Source: UKL13-2 sp964417885 (GTDB taxonomy: Bacteria > Pseudomonadota > Gammaproteobacteria > Burkholderiales > Usitatibacteraceae). From it: DNA of 31,851 bases. The notes beneath the pieces were generated by a model. The model was not told where the DNA came from and made no database searches. It was given only the letters and a program-made list of their open reading frames with translations. The stretch is taken from positions 1 through 31,851 of the forward strand of contig CAYQKN010000034.1 of assembly GCA_964417885.1 (NCBI GenBank), read 5' to 3'. Below, piece after piece: positions 7,801 to 15,084 of the stretch. The stretch's first letter is position 1, and each line of letters begins with the position of its first letter. The position numbers and the translations under genes are program-made.

Positions 7801-8889
7801 ATGCAAAAAAATTTCTACCAGATTCTCGGTGTCGATTCCAAGGCATCGCCCGCCACCATCAATGCCGCCTACGAGCGCGCCAAGTCGCGCGTCATCCAGT
7901 CGGGGCTGGAGGATCCCGACACGATGGCGCTGTTGCGCGATGCCTGGGAGACGCTGTCCGATCCGGGTGATCGCGCCGCTTACGACGAATCGCTGGCGAC
8001 GCCGCCGGCGCCGATTCGCCTAGGCGTGCCGGGCAACCAGCCGCCGCCGATGTCCGGCGACGAGCCGATGGTGGTGGATGAGCCGGTCGCGTTCCGTGAC
8101 CGGCCGGCGTTCAAGGTGGCGGTGATCGGCGGCCTGGTATTGCTTGCACTGTTGATTGTGCCGCTGCTATTGCGGAAGGATCCGCCCCCCGCCGCCCCGA
8201 TCGCCACCGTACCCACCGGCAACACCAGCAGCATCACCTCGAGCACCGCGGTGCTGGGCGAGCCCGGTGCGGCCGCCGCGCCGAGTCCGCAAAAGTATCC
8301 CGAGACCCGCGAACGCACCGCCGAGCAGGTGTTCGCCGAAGCCTCGCAGAGCGTGGTCAAGATCATCGTCTCGGACGAGAGCGGCCTGCCCATCAGCAGC
8401 GGCAGCGGCGTGGTCATCGGCCGCGGCGCGGTGATCACCAATTGCCATGTGGTCAACAAGGGCGTTGACATCAGCGTGCGCGCCGGCAAGGACGCCTTCC
8501 CCGCCAGCATCGCGCTGTCGGACGAAACCTTCGACCTTTGCCAGCTGACGGTCAGCGGCTTCAATGCGCCGGCAGTTGAGGTCGGCAGCATGCAGTACGT
8601 GCGCACGGCGCAAAAGGTGTTCGCCATCGGCGCGCCGCAGGGGCTGGAGCTGACCATCAGCGAAGGCATCGTCTCATCGCTGCGCGAAACCCGGCTCGGC
8701 ACCCTGATCCAGACCTCGGCGCCGATCTCCAAGGGCTCCAGCGGCGGCGGGTTGTTCAATATTTCCGGCCAGCTGATCGGCATCACCACGTTCCAGAGCC
8801 GCACCGGCCAGAATCTCAATTTCGCCGTGCCGGCAGACTGGATCGCGAAGATGGAACCACGCGAGGGGCCGGGGCCTTCGCTGGAATAA
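7801..8889 (+). CDS. J-like domain / transmembrane / trypsin-like serine protease fusion
   Basis: 362 residues in three parts. Residues 1-65 look like a J domain (FYQILGVDSKASPATINAAY, then LSDPGDRAAYD), but the HPD tripeptide needed to stimulate DnaK is absent. Residues 105-124 are one transmembrane helix. A low-complexity Pro/Ala/Ser linker follows. Residues 175-355 form an HtrA-like chymotrypsin-fold protease with His216 (TNCHVV), Asp245 (FDLCQL) and Ser314 (GSSGGG). There is no PDZ domain after it. The predicted topology puts the J-like part in the cytoplasm and the protease in the periplasm. It may sense a cytoplasmic partner and cut an envelope substrate, which is inference. ATG 7801 was chosen because the J-like fold starts immediately after it. 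Confidence 0.85.
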   Translation: MQKNFYQILGVDSKASPATINAAYERAKSRVIQSGLEDPDTMALLRDAWETLSDPGDRAAYDESLATPPAPIRLGVPGNQPPPMSGDEPMVVDEPVAFRDRPAFKVAVIGGLVLLALLIVPLLLRKDPPPAAPIATVPTGNTSSITSSTAVLGEPGAAAAPSPQKYPETRERTAEQVFAEASQSVVKIIVSDESGLPISSGSGVVIGRGAVITNCHVVNKGVDISVRAGKDAFPASIALSDETFDLCQLTVSGFNAPAVEVGSMQYVRTAQKVFAIGAPQGLELTISEGIVSSLRETRLGTLIQTSAPISKGSSGGGLFNISGQLIGITTFQSRTGQNLNFAVPADWIAKMEPREGPGPSLE

Positions 8890-8891
8890 AA

Positions 8892-8913
8892 GCTGCCGCG
8901 CTAGCGTGGCAGC
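8892..8913. terminator. Near-palindromic hairpin between convergent genes
   Basis: GCTGCCGCGCTAGCGTGGCAGC is palindromic at 18 or more of its bases and spans the stop codon of the phosphodiesterase gene, 3 bp beyond the protease stop. It has no T-run, so intrinsic termination is uncertain, but the position suits a shared 3'-end structure. Confidence 0.4.
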
Positions 8914-9860
8914 AGGTTGCGCCGGTCCATCACCACCCGCACCCGGTCCGGGTAATCGCTGATGATGCCGTCCACCTTGAAATCGAGCATGCGCTCGATT
9001 TCATGCGGCTCGTTGACCGTCCACACCACCACCTTCAGCCCGAGTGCCTGCGCATCCTTGACCAACGCCTGGTCGATATCGCCGAAGTACGGCGACCAGA
9101 TGGTTCCGCCGGCGGCCTTGACCATGCGTGCCACCGAGCCGCCGAAGTCCTGCACGTTGAACCCGGCCGTCCAGGCCGAACCCTCGCGGCTGCCGGCATT
9201 GATGTTGTCGAGGAATTTCTGCTGCGCCGACAGGTAGACGGTCGGTATCTGCGGCGCCTTCTGCTGCGCGATTCTGAGCGTGCGCCAGTCAAAACTCTGC
9301 AGGGTGACGCGCGACTGCATGCCGTGCTGATCGATCACCTTCAGTATCGCGTCGACGAATTCCTCGGGTGATGCGGTCTGCTCGCGCTCAAACGGCGACA
9401 GCTTGGTTTCGATATTGAACCGCACCTTTTTGTTGTCGAGCTTCTTGACCATGTCGAACAGGTCGGCCAGCCGGGAATAGTGGACATCGTCGAGCTGGCG
9501 CTGTTCCAGGTAGCGCTTGGCGTACGGCGTGCCCGGCTTGAGCCGGCCGATGTCGTAGCGCGACAGTTCCTCAAAGGTCAGCGAGCGGATGGCCGGTCCT
9601 TTCTTTTCCAGCCATTTGCCGTCCGGACCACGGGCAATATCCGGATTGAGCAGCGGATCGTGACCGATCACCACCACGCCATCGCGGGTGATGGCGGTAT
9701 CGAGCTCGAGCGTGGTCACGCCCAGCCGCAGCACGCTGCCGAACGCGGCCAGGGTGTTCTCCGGCATCAGGCCGCGACCGCCGCGGTGGGCCTGCAAATC
9801 GATGGTTGCCGCACAGCCGGACAGCACCAGCATCAACGCCAGCGTGGTTAAACGTCGCAT
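8901..9860 (-). CDS. Glycerophosphodiester phosphodiesterase, lipoprotein
   Basis: 319 residues of the GDPD family, which splits glycerophosphodiesters into glycerol 3-phosphate and an alcohol in the envelope. A lipoprotein signal with lipobox LSGC (Cys16) leads directly into the catalytic barrel. His25-Arg26 in AHRGGRG, PENT (33-36), Glu52 and Asp54 in LELD, and His67 in IGHDP are the metal and active-site residues of the family. GFNVQDFGGS, VWTVNEPHE and GIISDYPDRV complete the barrel. GGGAGAGG on the minus strand just before the ATG serves as the ribosome binding site. It converges on the protease gene and is divergent from glnS, 55 bp away. Confidence 0.93.
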   Translation of the reverse strand: MRRLTTLALMLVLSGCAATIDLQAHRGGRGLMPENTLAAFGSVLRLGVTTLELDTAITRDGVVVIGHDPLLNPDIARGPDGKWLEKKGPAIRSLTFEELSRYDIGRLKPGTPYAKRYLEQRQLDDVHYSRLADLFDMVKKLDNKKVRFNIETKLSPFEREQTASPEEFVDAILKVIDQHGMQSRVTLQSFDWRTLRIAQQKAPQIPTVYLSAQQKFLDNINAGSREGSAWTAGFNVQDFGGSVARMVKAAGGTIWSPYFGDIDQALVKDAQALGLKVVVWTVNEPHEIERMLDFKVDGIISDYPDRVRVVMDRRNLLPR

Positions 9861-9915
9861 TTACCTCTCCCGTATGAGAAAATTTCACTTTTCCGCATCT
9901 TAGCAAAGCACCACC

Positions 9916-11727
9916 ATGCCGAACGGCACCGATCTACCCGCAAGCAACGCCAGCGGCTCCGTTTCAACGGATAGCGCGCACGTCACCAACTTCCTGCGCA
10001 ACATCATCGAAGCGGACCTCGCCGCCGACAAATTCGCAAGCCGCCGCTGGGCCGGAAAGCCGGGGCTGGCCGCGCAGCACGCCGCCGGACAGCCGGATGC
10101 CGCGAAAATCCGCACCCGCTTTCCGCCGGAGCCAAACGGCTACCTGCATATCGGCCATGCCAAGTCGATCTGCCTGAACTTCGGCCTCGCCGCCGATTAC
10201 GGCGGTCGCTGCCATTTGCGCTTCGATGACACCAATCCGGCGAAGGAAGAACAGGAGTACGTCGATTCGATCCTCGACAGCGTGCGCTGGCTCGGCTTCG
10301 ACTACCAGAAGGACGGCGAGAACAACCTTTATTACGCGTCCGACTATTTCGACTGGATGTACCAGTTCGCCGAGAGCCTGATCGAGAAGGGCTTCGCCTA
10401 CGTCGACAGCCTGTCGGCCGATGAAATCCGCGAGTATCGCGGCACCCTGACCGAGCCGGGGCGCGATTCGCCGTACCGCGGCCGCAGCGTCGAGGAAAAC
10501 CTGGCGCTGTTCCGCGCCATGCGCGACGGCCAGCACGCCGATGGCGCCCACGTGTTGCGGGCCAGGATCGACATGGCCTCGCCCAACATCAACCTGCGTG
10601 ACCCGGTGCTGTACCGCATCAAGCGCGGCCACCATCACCGCACCGGCGACAAGTGGTGCCTGTACCCGATGTACACCTACGCGCATCCGCTTGAGGACGC
10701 GCTGGAGCAGATAACCCATTCGATCTGCACCCTCGAGTTCGAGGACCAGCGGCCGTTCTACGACTGGCTGCTGGAGCACATTCGCGACGCCGGCTTTTTC
10801 GCCGACCCGCTGCCCCGGCAATACGAATTCTCTCGACTCAACGTGACCTACGTCGTCACCAGCAAGCGCTACCTGAATCAGCTGGTCACCGAAAAACATG
10901 TCGACGGCTGGGACGACCCGCGCATGCCGACACTGGCCGGCGCGCGGCGACGCGGCTACACGCCGGAAGGCTTCCGCGTGTTCGCCGAACGCACCGGCGT
11001 CAGCAAGTCCGCCGGCTGGATCGACTACAGCGTGCTGGAAGAATGCATGCGCGAACACCTGAACCAGAGCGCGCCGCGACGGGTGGCGGTGCTCGATCCG
11101 GTGCGGCTGGTGATCACCAACTATCCCGCCGGCCAGAGCGAGGAAGCGTTCGCGCCCAATCACCCGCAGCGACCCGAACTGGGCAAGCGCGCAGTGCCGT
11201 TTTCCGGCCAGTTGTGGATCGAACGCGAGGACTTCCAGGAGCAGCCGGTCAAGGGCTTTTTCCGCCTGTTCCCGGGCAACCGGGTGCGGCTGCGTTACGG
11301 TTTCGTGATCCAGTGCACCGGCTGCGAGAAAGACGCCGCCGGCAACATCACGGCCGTGCTGGCCGAGTATTTTCCCGACAGCAAATCCGGTACGCCGGGC
11401 AGCGACACCTACAAGGTCAAGGGCAACATTCACTGGTTGTGCGCCGCTGGCGCCGTGGCCACCGAAGTGCGGCTGTATGACCGGTTGTTCAAGGTGCCCT
11501 ACCCGGGGCGCGAATCGGGCAACTACCTCGACGATCTGAACCCGGCCGCGCGCCAGGTCATCACCGCTTACCTCGAGCCATCATTGCGCGATGCAAAGGC
11601 CGAGGAGCGGTTCCAGTTCGAGCGCCACGGGTACTTTGTCGCCGACCGGGTCGATTCCAGGCCGGGCAAGCCGGTTTTCAATCGCGCCGTGACGCTGAAG
11701 GATTCGTGGGGGTCTGCCAAGTCGTGA
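9916..11727 (+). CDS. glnS: Glutaminyl-tRNA synthetase
   Basis: 603 residues, a class I aminoacyl-tRNA synthetase that charges tRNA-Gln. The HIGH motif is intact (residues 78-81, in GYLHIGHAKS). The KMSKS-equivalent reads TSKR (315-318), where E. coli has MSKR. CHLRFDDTNP, DKWCLYPMYTYAHPLED and DGWDDPRMPT are family blocks, and the anticodon-binding beta-barrels follow from about residue 370. It is about 50 residues longer than the E. coli enzyme, partly from an insert between FLRNIIEADL and TRFPPEPNG that I associate with Burkholderiales enzymes. There is no strong ribosome binding site before ATG 9916. The NFLRNIIEADL block fixes the start to this region. Confidence 0.96.
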   Translation: MPNGTDLPASNASGSVSTDSAHVTNFLRNIIEADLAADKFASRRWAGKPGLAAQHAAGQPDAAKIRTRFPPEPNGYLHIGHAKSICLNFGLAADYGGRCHLRFDDTNPAKEEQEYVDSILDSVRWLGFDYQKDGENNLYYASDYFDWMYQFAESLIEKGFAYVDSLSADEIREYRGTLTEPGRDSPYRGRSVEENLALFRAMRDGQHADGAHVLRARIDMASPNINLRDPVLYRIKRGHHHRTGDKWCLYPMYTYAHPLEDALEQITHSICTLEFEDQRPFYDWLLEHIRDAGFFADPLPRQYEFSRLNVTYVVTSKRYLNQLVTEKHVDGWDDPRMPTLAGARRRGYTPEGFRVFAERTGVSKSAGWIDYSVLEECMREHLNQSAPRRVAVLDPVRLVITNYPAGQSEEAFAPNHPQRPELGKRAVPFSGQLWIEREDFQEQPVKGFFRLFPGNRVRLRYGFVIQCTGCEKDAAGNITAVLAEYFPDSKSGTPGSDTYKVKGNIHWLCAAGAVATEVRLYDRLFKVPYPGRESGNYLDDLNPAARQVITAYLEPSLRDAKAEERFQFERHGYFVADRVDSRPGKPVFNRAVTLKDSWGSAKS

Positions 11728-11878
11728 GCGGCGCCACACCGTGCGACGCCGGTCGTGCGTGCGGTGCCGGCGACGGTGGCAACGCCAGGCGGCAAGGTCA
11801 GCAAAGACCTGCCGTGGCTGCAGGCAGACGCGGGACATGCCCAGTGGGTTACCCTTGCCGGCAGGACAGATAGGCAGG

Positions 11879-11900
11879 CGGCGACATGACCATGTCGCCG
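11879..11900 (+). promoter_or_regulatory. Perfect hairpin in the mgtE leader
   Basis: CGGCGACATG and its exact complement flank a 2-base centre, giving 10-bp arms, followed by ACAATTTT and then the GGAG of mgtE. The hairpin includes two upstream ATG codons in the mgtE frame and ends about 12 bases before the ribosome binding site. It could act as an attenuator or translational switch; no known Mg-box architecture is recognised. The remainder of the glnS-mgtE gap (11728-11878) shows nothing I can name. Confidence 0.5.
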
Positions 11901-11921
11901 ACAATTTTCCGGAGATCACGC

Positions 11922-13124
11922 ATGGCCGTGCACAACCCAACCCTGGCAGATGAATTACAGGCGCGCCCCGCCGCCGATGCCGCGAAATGGCTGGCATCGC
12001 GCGACGACCGCGAGGCCTTCGATGCGCTGCAGCAGCTGAACCCCGCCTTCACCCAGGACATCCTGGCCGCCCTCGACCCCGCCCGGCGGGCTGCGATCAC
12101 CGCCGCGGCCAGCGTCGAAATCGGCCGCCAGTGGCAGACCAACCAGCAGTTTGCAGCGGGGAGCGTCGGCCGCCTGATGGAGCCGGCCTACGCATCGTTC
12201 GCGCCCGACACCACTGTCGGCGAAGCCACCGAGATGTTGCGGCCATTGATCAAGTCGGCGTTCATCACCTACGGCTATGTGGTCGATACCGACCAGAAAC
12301 TGCTGGGCATCGTCACCATGCGCGACCTGCTGTTTGCCGACAACGCGACCGCGCTGTCGGATGTCATGTTGCGCGATGTTTTCACGCTGTCGCCAACGCT
12401 GGCCATTTCGGATGCGATGCGCAAAACCCTGCACCGCCACTACCCGGTCTACCCGGTCTGCGACGAGGGCGGGCGGCTGCTCGGCCTGGTCCGCGGCCAG
12501 ATGATTTTCGAGGCCGAGGCGTTTGAAATCACCGCCCAGGCCGGCAGCATGGTCGGCGTCGAAAAAGAAGAACGCCTGACAACACCGATGTGGCAGAGCT
12601 TCCGGTTTCGCCATCCCTGGCTGCAACTCAACCTGCTGACCGCGTTCCTGGCCGGCGGCGTGGTGGCGATGTTCCAGGGCACCATCGACAAGCTGGTGAT
12701 CCTCGCCGCTTTCCTGCCGGTGCTGGCCGGGCAGTCGGGCAACACCGGCTGCCAGGCGCTGGCCGTTACCCTGCGCGGTTTGACCCTGGGCGAAATCAAG
12801 CCCGGCGACGGTCGCGCGCTGGTGATCAAGGAAGGCATGTTGGGGGCACTGAACGGTGCGCCGATCGGCGTGGTGGCGGGCCTCGCCATGTATTTCACCG
12901 CCAATGCCCAGCAATCGCCCTACGCCCTGCTGCTGTCGCTGGTGGTATTCATGGCCATGGTGGGTGCCTGCATGATCAGCGGCATCTCCGGCGCCGTGGT
13001 GCCGCTGACGCTGAAGCGCTATGGCGCCGATCCGGCCACGGCATCGAGCATCTTCCTGACCACGGCGACCGATATCGTCAGCATGGGCATGCTGCTCGGC
13101 CTCGCCACCCTGCTGATTCGCTGA
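11922..13124 (+). CDS. mgtE: Magnesium transporter MgtE
   Basis: 400 residues from ATG 11922, which is preceded by GGAG at a 7-nt spacing; the ATGs at 11886 and 11892 lie within a hairpin. An N-terminal helical domain (about 1-80) is followed by two CBS domains (about 85-205: GRLMEPAYASFAPDTTVGEA, then LRDVFTLSPTLAISDAM). A five-helix membrane domain (about 235-400) carries LPVLAGQSGNTGCQAL and TTATDIVSMG, whose Asp is expected near the Mg2+ path. The family is an inner-membrane Mg2+ channel closed by Mg2+ binding to the CBS and N domains. The N domain seems shorter than in well-studied MgtE proteins. A strong terminator follows at 13151. Confidence 0.94.
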   Translation: MAVHNPTLADELQARPAADAAKWLASRDDREAFDALQQLNPAFTQDILAALDPARRAAITAAASVEIGRQWQTNQQFAAGSVGRLMEPAYASFAPDTTVGEATEMLRPLIKSAFITYGYVVDTDQKLLGIVTMRDLLFADNATALSDVMLRDVFTLSPTLAISDAMRKTLHRHYPVYPVCDEGGRLLGLVRGQMIFEAEAFEITAQAGSMVGVEKEERLTTPMWQSFRFRHPWLQLNLLTAFLAGGVVAMFQGTIDKLVILAAFLPVLAGQSGNTGCQALAVTLRGLTLGEIKPGDGRALVIKEGMLGALNGAPIGVVAGLAMYFTANAQQSPYALLLSLVVFMAMVGACMISGISGAVVPLTLKRYGADPATASSIFLTTATDIVSMGMLLGLATLLIR

Positions 13125-13150
13125 CCGGCGCGGCCGGCGGTTGACCAAAG

Positions 13151-13180
13151 AAAAACGGCATCCCGAGGGATGCCGTTTTT
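13151..13180. terminator. Bidirectional intrinsic terminator between mgtE and the cold-shock gene
   Basis: Perfect 14-bp arms (AAAAACGGCATCCC and its complement) close on a GA centre. The stem is flanked by A5 and T5, so it can end transcription from both convergent genes. Confidence 0.9.
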
Positions 13181-13199
13181 ACTGAACCGTTAAGCCGAA

Positions 13200-13406
13200 T
13201 TACAGTGGCTTGATTGCGGTCGCTTGCTTGCCTTTGGGGCCGGTCGTGACTTCGAACGACACTTTCTGGTTTTCTTTCAGCGATTTGAAGCCATTGCCTT
13301 CGATCGCCGAGAAATGTGCAAACAAATCTTCGCCGCCACCATCGGGGGTGATGAAGCCAAAACCTTTTGCGTCGTTAAACCACTTTACGGTACCTGTAGA
13401 GCTCAT
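13200..13406 (-). CDS. Cold-shock protein (CspA family)
   Basis: 68 residues forming a single cold-shock domain that binds single-stranded RNA and DNA. The RNP1 motif KGFGFI and the RNP2-like DLFAHFSAI are intact, as are GTVKWFNDAKG at the start and GPKGKQATAI at the end. The ATG at 13406 was chosen because MSSTGTVKW begins the conserved fold and AAAGGAAA lies about 5 nt upstream. An in-frame extension to 13460 has no family counterpart. The sequence is close to what I know from betaproteobacteria. A long structured leader and a strong promoter precede it. Confidence 0.95.
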   Translation of the reverse strand: MSSTGTVKWFNDAKGFGFITPDGGGEDLFAHFSAIEGNGFKSLKENQKVSFEVTTGPKGKQATAIKPL

Positions 13407-13550
13407 GAATTTTCCTTTGGAAAAAATAACCGGGATACTCCCCGGAGGAAAGGCAGCCAATCAGGTAGCGAAAACGGGAGGCAAGAGACAGGCTCACGAA
13501 TGAGCGGGACTTCAACACGACCTTGTTGCCAACTGCTTGATGCGACTGCG
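13407..13550 (-). promoter_or_regulatory. Long structured 5' leader of the cold-shock gene
   Basis: About 145 nt lie between the predicted transcription start and the ATG. They contain a hairpin with a UUCG loop (GCTCA-TTCG-TGAGC, 13492-13505) and a second stem with CCGGG arms (13430-13445) just before the ribosome binding site. Long leaders that refold at low temperature control cspA in E. coli; the same role here is inference. Confidence 0.5.
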
Positions 13551-13556
13551 AGACAG

Positions 13557-13585
13557 AAGATACGGTAAAGCCTTTGATTCGTCAA
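13557..13585 (-). promoter_or_regulatory. Sigma-70 promoter of the cold-shock gene
   Basis: On the minus strand TTGACG (13580-13585) and TATCTT (13557-13562) are separated by exactly 17 bp. This is the best -35/-10 pair in the window and is placed correctly for the gene. Confidence 0.75.
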
Positions 13586-13625
13586 GGATTACTCAAAAGA
13601 TTGTGACAACGGGTGTTTTACCCTG

Positions 13626-14405
13626 CTAACCGCCCGCCGCCAATGCATATTCGAGGCTGATGGAGAAGCGCCGGCTGCCCTGTCCCGGCCAGGCATTTGC
13701 CGGAAAGGCCGGGTAGCTGCCCTGGCGCACCGTGGCCAGCGCCGCCTGATCGAGAATGATCGATTCGGCGCTCTTTTCGACTTTCACGTCGCGCAGCTTG
13801 CCGTCGCGGCCGAGTTCAATGCCGACCTGCACCGTGCCGGTCGGCCGCTGCGACCTGGCTTCGCGACTGGTGGGATAGCGCGTCACCGAATTGATGTAGC
13901 TGCGGACCGACGCAAAGTAGGCGCTCTCGGCCGCGACCGCGGCACTGTCCGGCTTTGGTGCGTCGGATTTTCTTGCCGCTTCGGCCACGCCCGCTGCCGG
14001 TGCGGGCACGGCAGCAGGCGTCACCGCTGCCGGCCGCGCGTCCGGCGGCGCAGCCTTGACCATTTCCGGCAGTTTGGGCGCGGTCACGGCGGTTGCCGGC
14101 GCCGGTGCCGGCGCAGCCGGTGCCACCGCGATTCTGGCCGCCTTGGGTTCCGCTTTTGCCGCATCCGGTTTGTCGGGCGCGTCCTTGAGATCCTTCATGG
14201 TCGCCATGTAATCGACGCTCTTCCGCGGCAGGTAGGACTCGGGCTCCACCTGCTGCCGTACCTCGACATTCTTCAGTCGCTCCGCGGTGGTCGGCAGCTT
14301 GTCGGATTTCTGGCACGCCGCCAGCGCTGCGACCAGACACAGGGTTACACCTAGCCTGCCTTGAGGCGAATCCACCAGACTTGTTGCGGGTTTTACGGCT
14401 GACAT
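13626..14405 (-). CDS. Lipoprotein with TonB C-terminal domain
   Basis: 259 residues. The N-terminal hydrophobic stretch ends in a lipobox LAAC (Cys31), preceded by an unusually long 17-residue n-region. A long Ala/Pro/Lys-rich linker (about residues 75-155) resembles the periplasm-spanning part of TonB. The last 100 residues match the TonB C-terminal fold (YINSVTRYPTSREAR, GTVQVGIELGRDGKLRDVKV, then PAFP). TonB normally has a transmembrane anchor that couples to ExbB/ExbD; a lipid anchor would not provide that helix. It may therefore be a TonB-like structural or biosynthetic protein instead of the energy transducer. No exbBD genes are nearby. GGAG upstream of ATG 14405 supports the start. 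Confidence 0.75.
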   Translation of the reverse strand: MSAVKPATSLVDSPQGRLGVTLCLVAALAACQKSDKLPTTAERLKNVEVRQQVEPESYLPRKSVDYMATMKDLKDAPDKPDAAKAEPKAARIAVAPAAPAPAPATAVTAPKLPEMVKAAPPDARPAAVTPAAVPAPAAGVAEAARKSDAPKPDSAAVAAESAYFASVRSYINSVTRYPTSREARSQRPTGTVQVGIELGRDGKLRDVKVEKSAESIILDQAALATVRQGSYPAFPANAWPGQGSRRFSISLEYALAAGG

Positions 14406-14539
14406 TAATCACTCTCCAGTTTTGTCGCGGGCATGCCGGCATTTCAAAGCAAACGCTATTCCACGTCTGTTGCCGGCGCATGACAGGCGGCGCCGGCAGA
14501 CAGGGTACCTGACCCGGGCAGCGGCAACGCCAACCGCGC

Positions 14540-14569
14540 TTGCGCGCTGCCGTCCCGACAGCTTATTAT
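14540..14569 (+). promoter_or_regulatory. Promoter of the marR-MFS operon
   Basis: TTGCGC (14540-14545) and TATTAT (14564-14569) are 18 bp apart. The palindromic candidate operator follows the -10 box directly. Confidence 0.55.
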
Positions 14570-14581
14570 GTGCATATGCAC
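14570..14581. promoter_or_regulatory. Candidate operator for the MarR-family regulator
   Basis: GTGCATATGCAC is a perfect 12-bp palindrome abutting the -10 box and covering the expected transcription start. It lies 38 bp before the MarR start codon. Repressor binding here would block initiation. Assigned by position and symmetry. Confidence 0.5.
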
Positions 14582-14619
14582 CTATTTATCTTTCTGCCGC
14601 CTGCCGGCAACCCGGCGCG

Positions 14620-15084
14620 ATGAGTTCGCGAACGCGCGGCGTGGCCGTGCCGCCCCTGCCCTGCACCGGCAGCCGGCTGCGCAAGCTGACGCGCCGCATG
14701 ACCTCGTTTTACGAAATGCATCTGCGGCAGACCGGGCTGAAGCTGTCGCAGTACGCGGTGCTGATGCACCTGTCGAGCGAGGCGCAAACCCTGCTGCAAC
14801 TGGCCGACCGCCTGGAAATGGATCGCACCACCCTCACCCGCAGCCTGAAGCCGCTGATGGACCAGGGCTGGGTGGCGCAGGCCGACGGTGACGACGCGCG
14901 GCAACGCCTGCTGGTGCTGACGACGGCGGGACGGCGCGTGCGCAAGCAGGCACAACAGGTCTGGATCGACGCCCAGCTCGCGCTGGAAAACCGGCTGGGC
15001 CGCGATTTCGTCGCCAATCTCAACGCGCAGCTGGATCGCGCGCTGCTGCAACTGCGGCTGTCCGCGGCAGAAACGGGCAAATGA
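14620..15084 (+). CDS. MarR-family transcriptional regulator
   Basis: 154 residues. The winged-helix domain runs from about residue 40 to 125: LKLSQYAVLMHLSS, the recognition region LADRLEMDRTTLTRSLKPL, and the wing DGDDARQRLLVLTTAGRR with the conserved Asp-x-Arg of the family. ATG 14620 gives a normal-sized protein; the frame runs further upstream but would cross the promoter. The stop overlaps the start of the MFS gene (ATGATGA), so the two form an operon in which the regulator probably represses both in response to a transported compound. Confidence 0.9.
   Translation: MSSRTRGVAVPPLPCTGSRLRKLTRRMTSFYEMHLRQTGLKLSQYAVLMHLSSEAQTLLQLADRLEMDRTTLTRSLKPLMDQGWVAQADGDDARQRLLVLTTAGRRVRKQAQQVWIDAQLALENRLGRDFVANLNAQLDRALLQLRLSAAETGK

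Noticed and set aside
10852..10872. TSKR in place of MSKR in GlnRS as a sign of inactivity
   Set aside because: The Ser-Lys core is intact, the position next to it varies in class I enzymes, and everything else in the protein is conserved.
11886..11921. Upstream ATGs as the mgtE start
   Set aside because: They lie inside a perfect hairpin and lack a ribosome binding site, whereas ATG 11922 has GGAG at a proper distance.
11955..13148. Long minus-strand frame opposite mgtE, and similar frames opposite glnS (9964-11433) and the glutamate synthase-like gene (27398-29263)
   Set aside because: All are mirror frames of conserved proteins in high-GC DNA without start signals or recognisable content.
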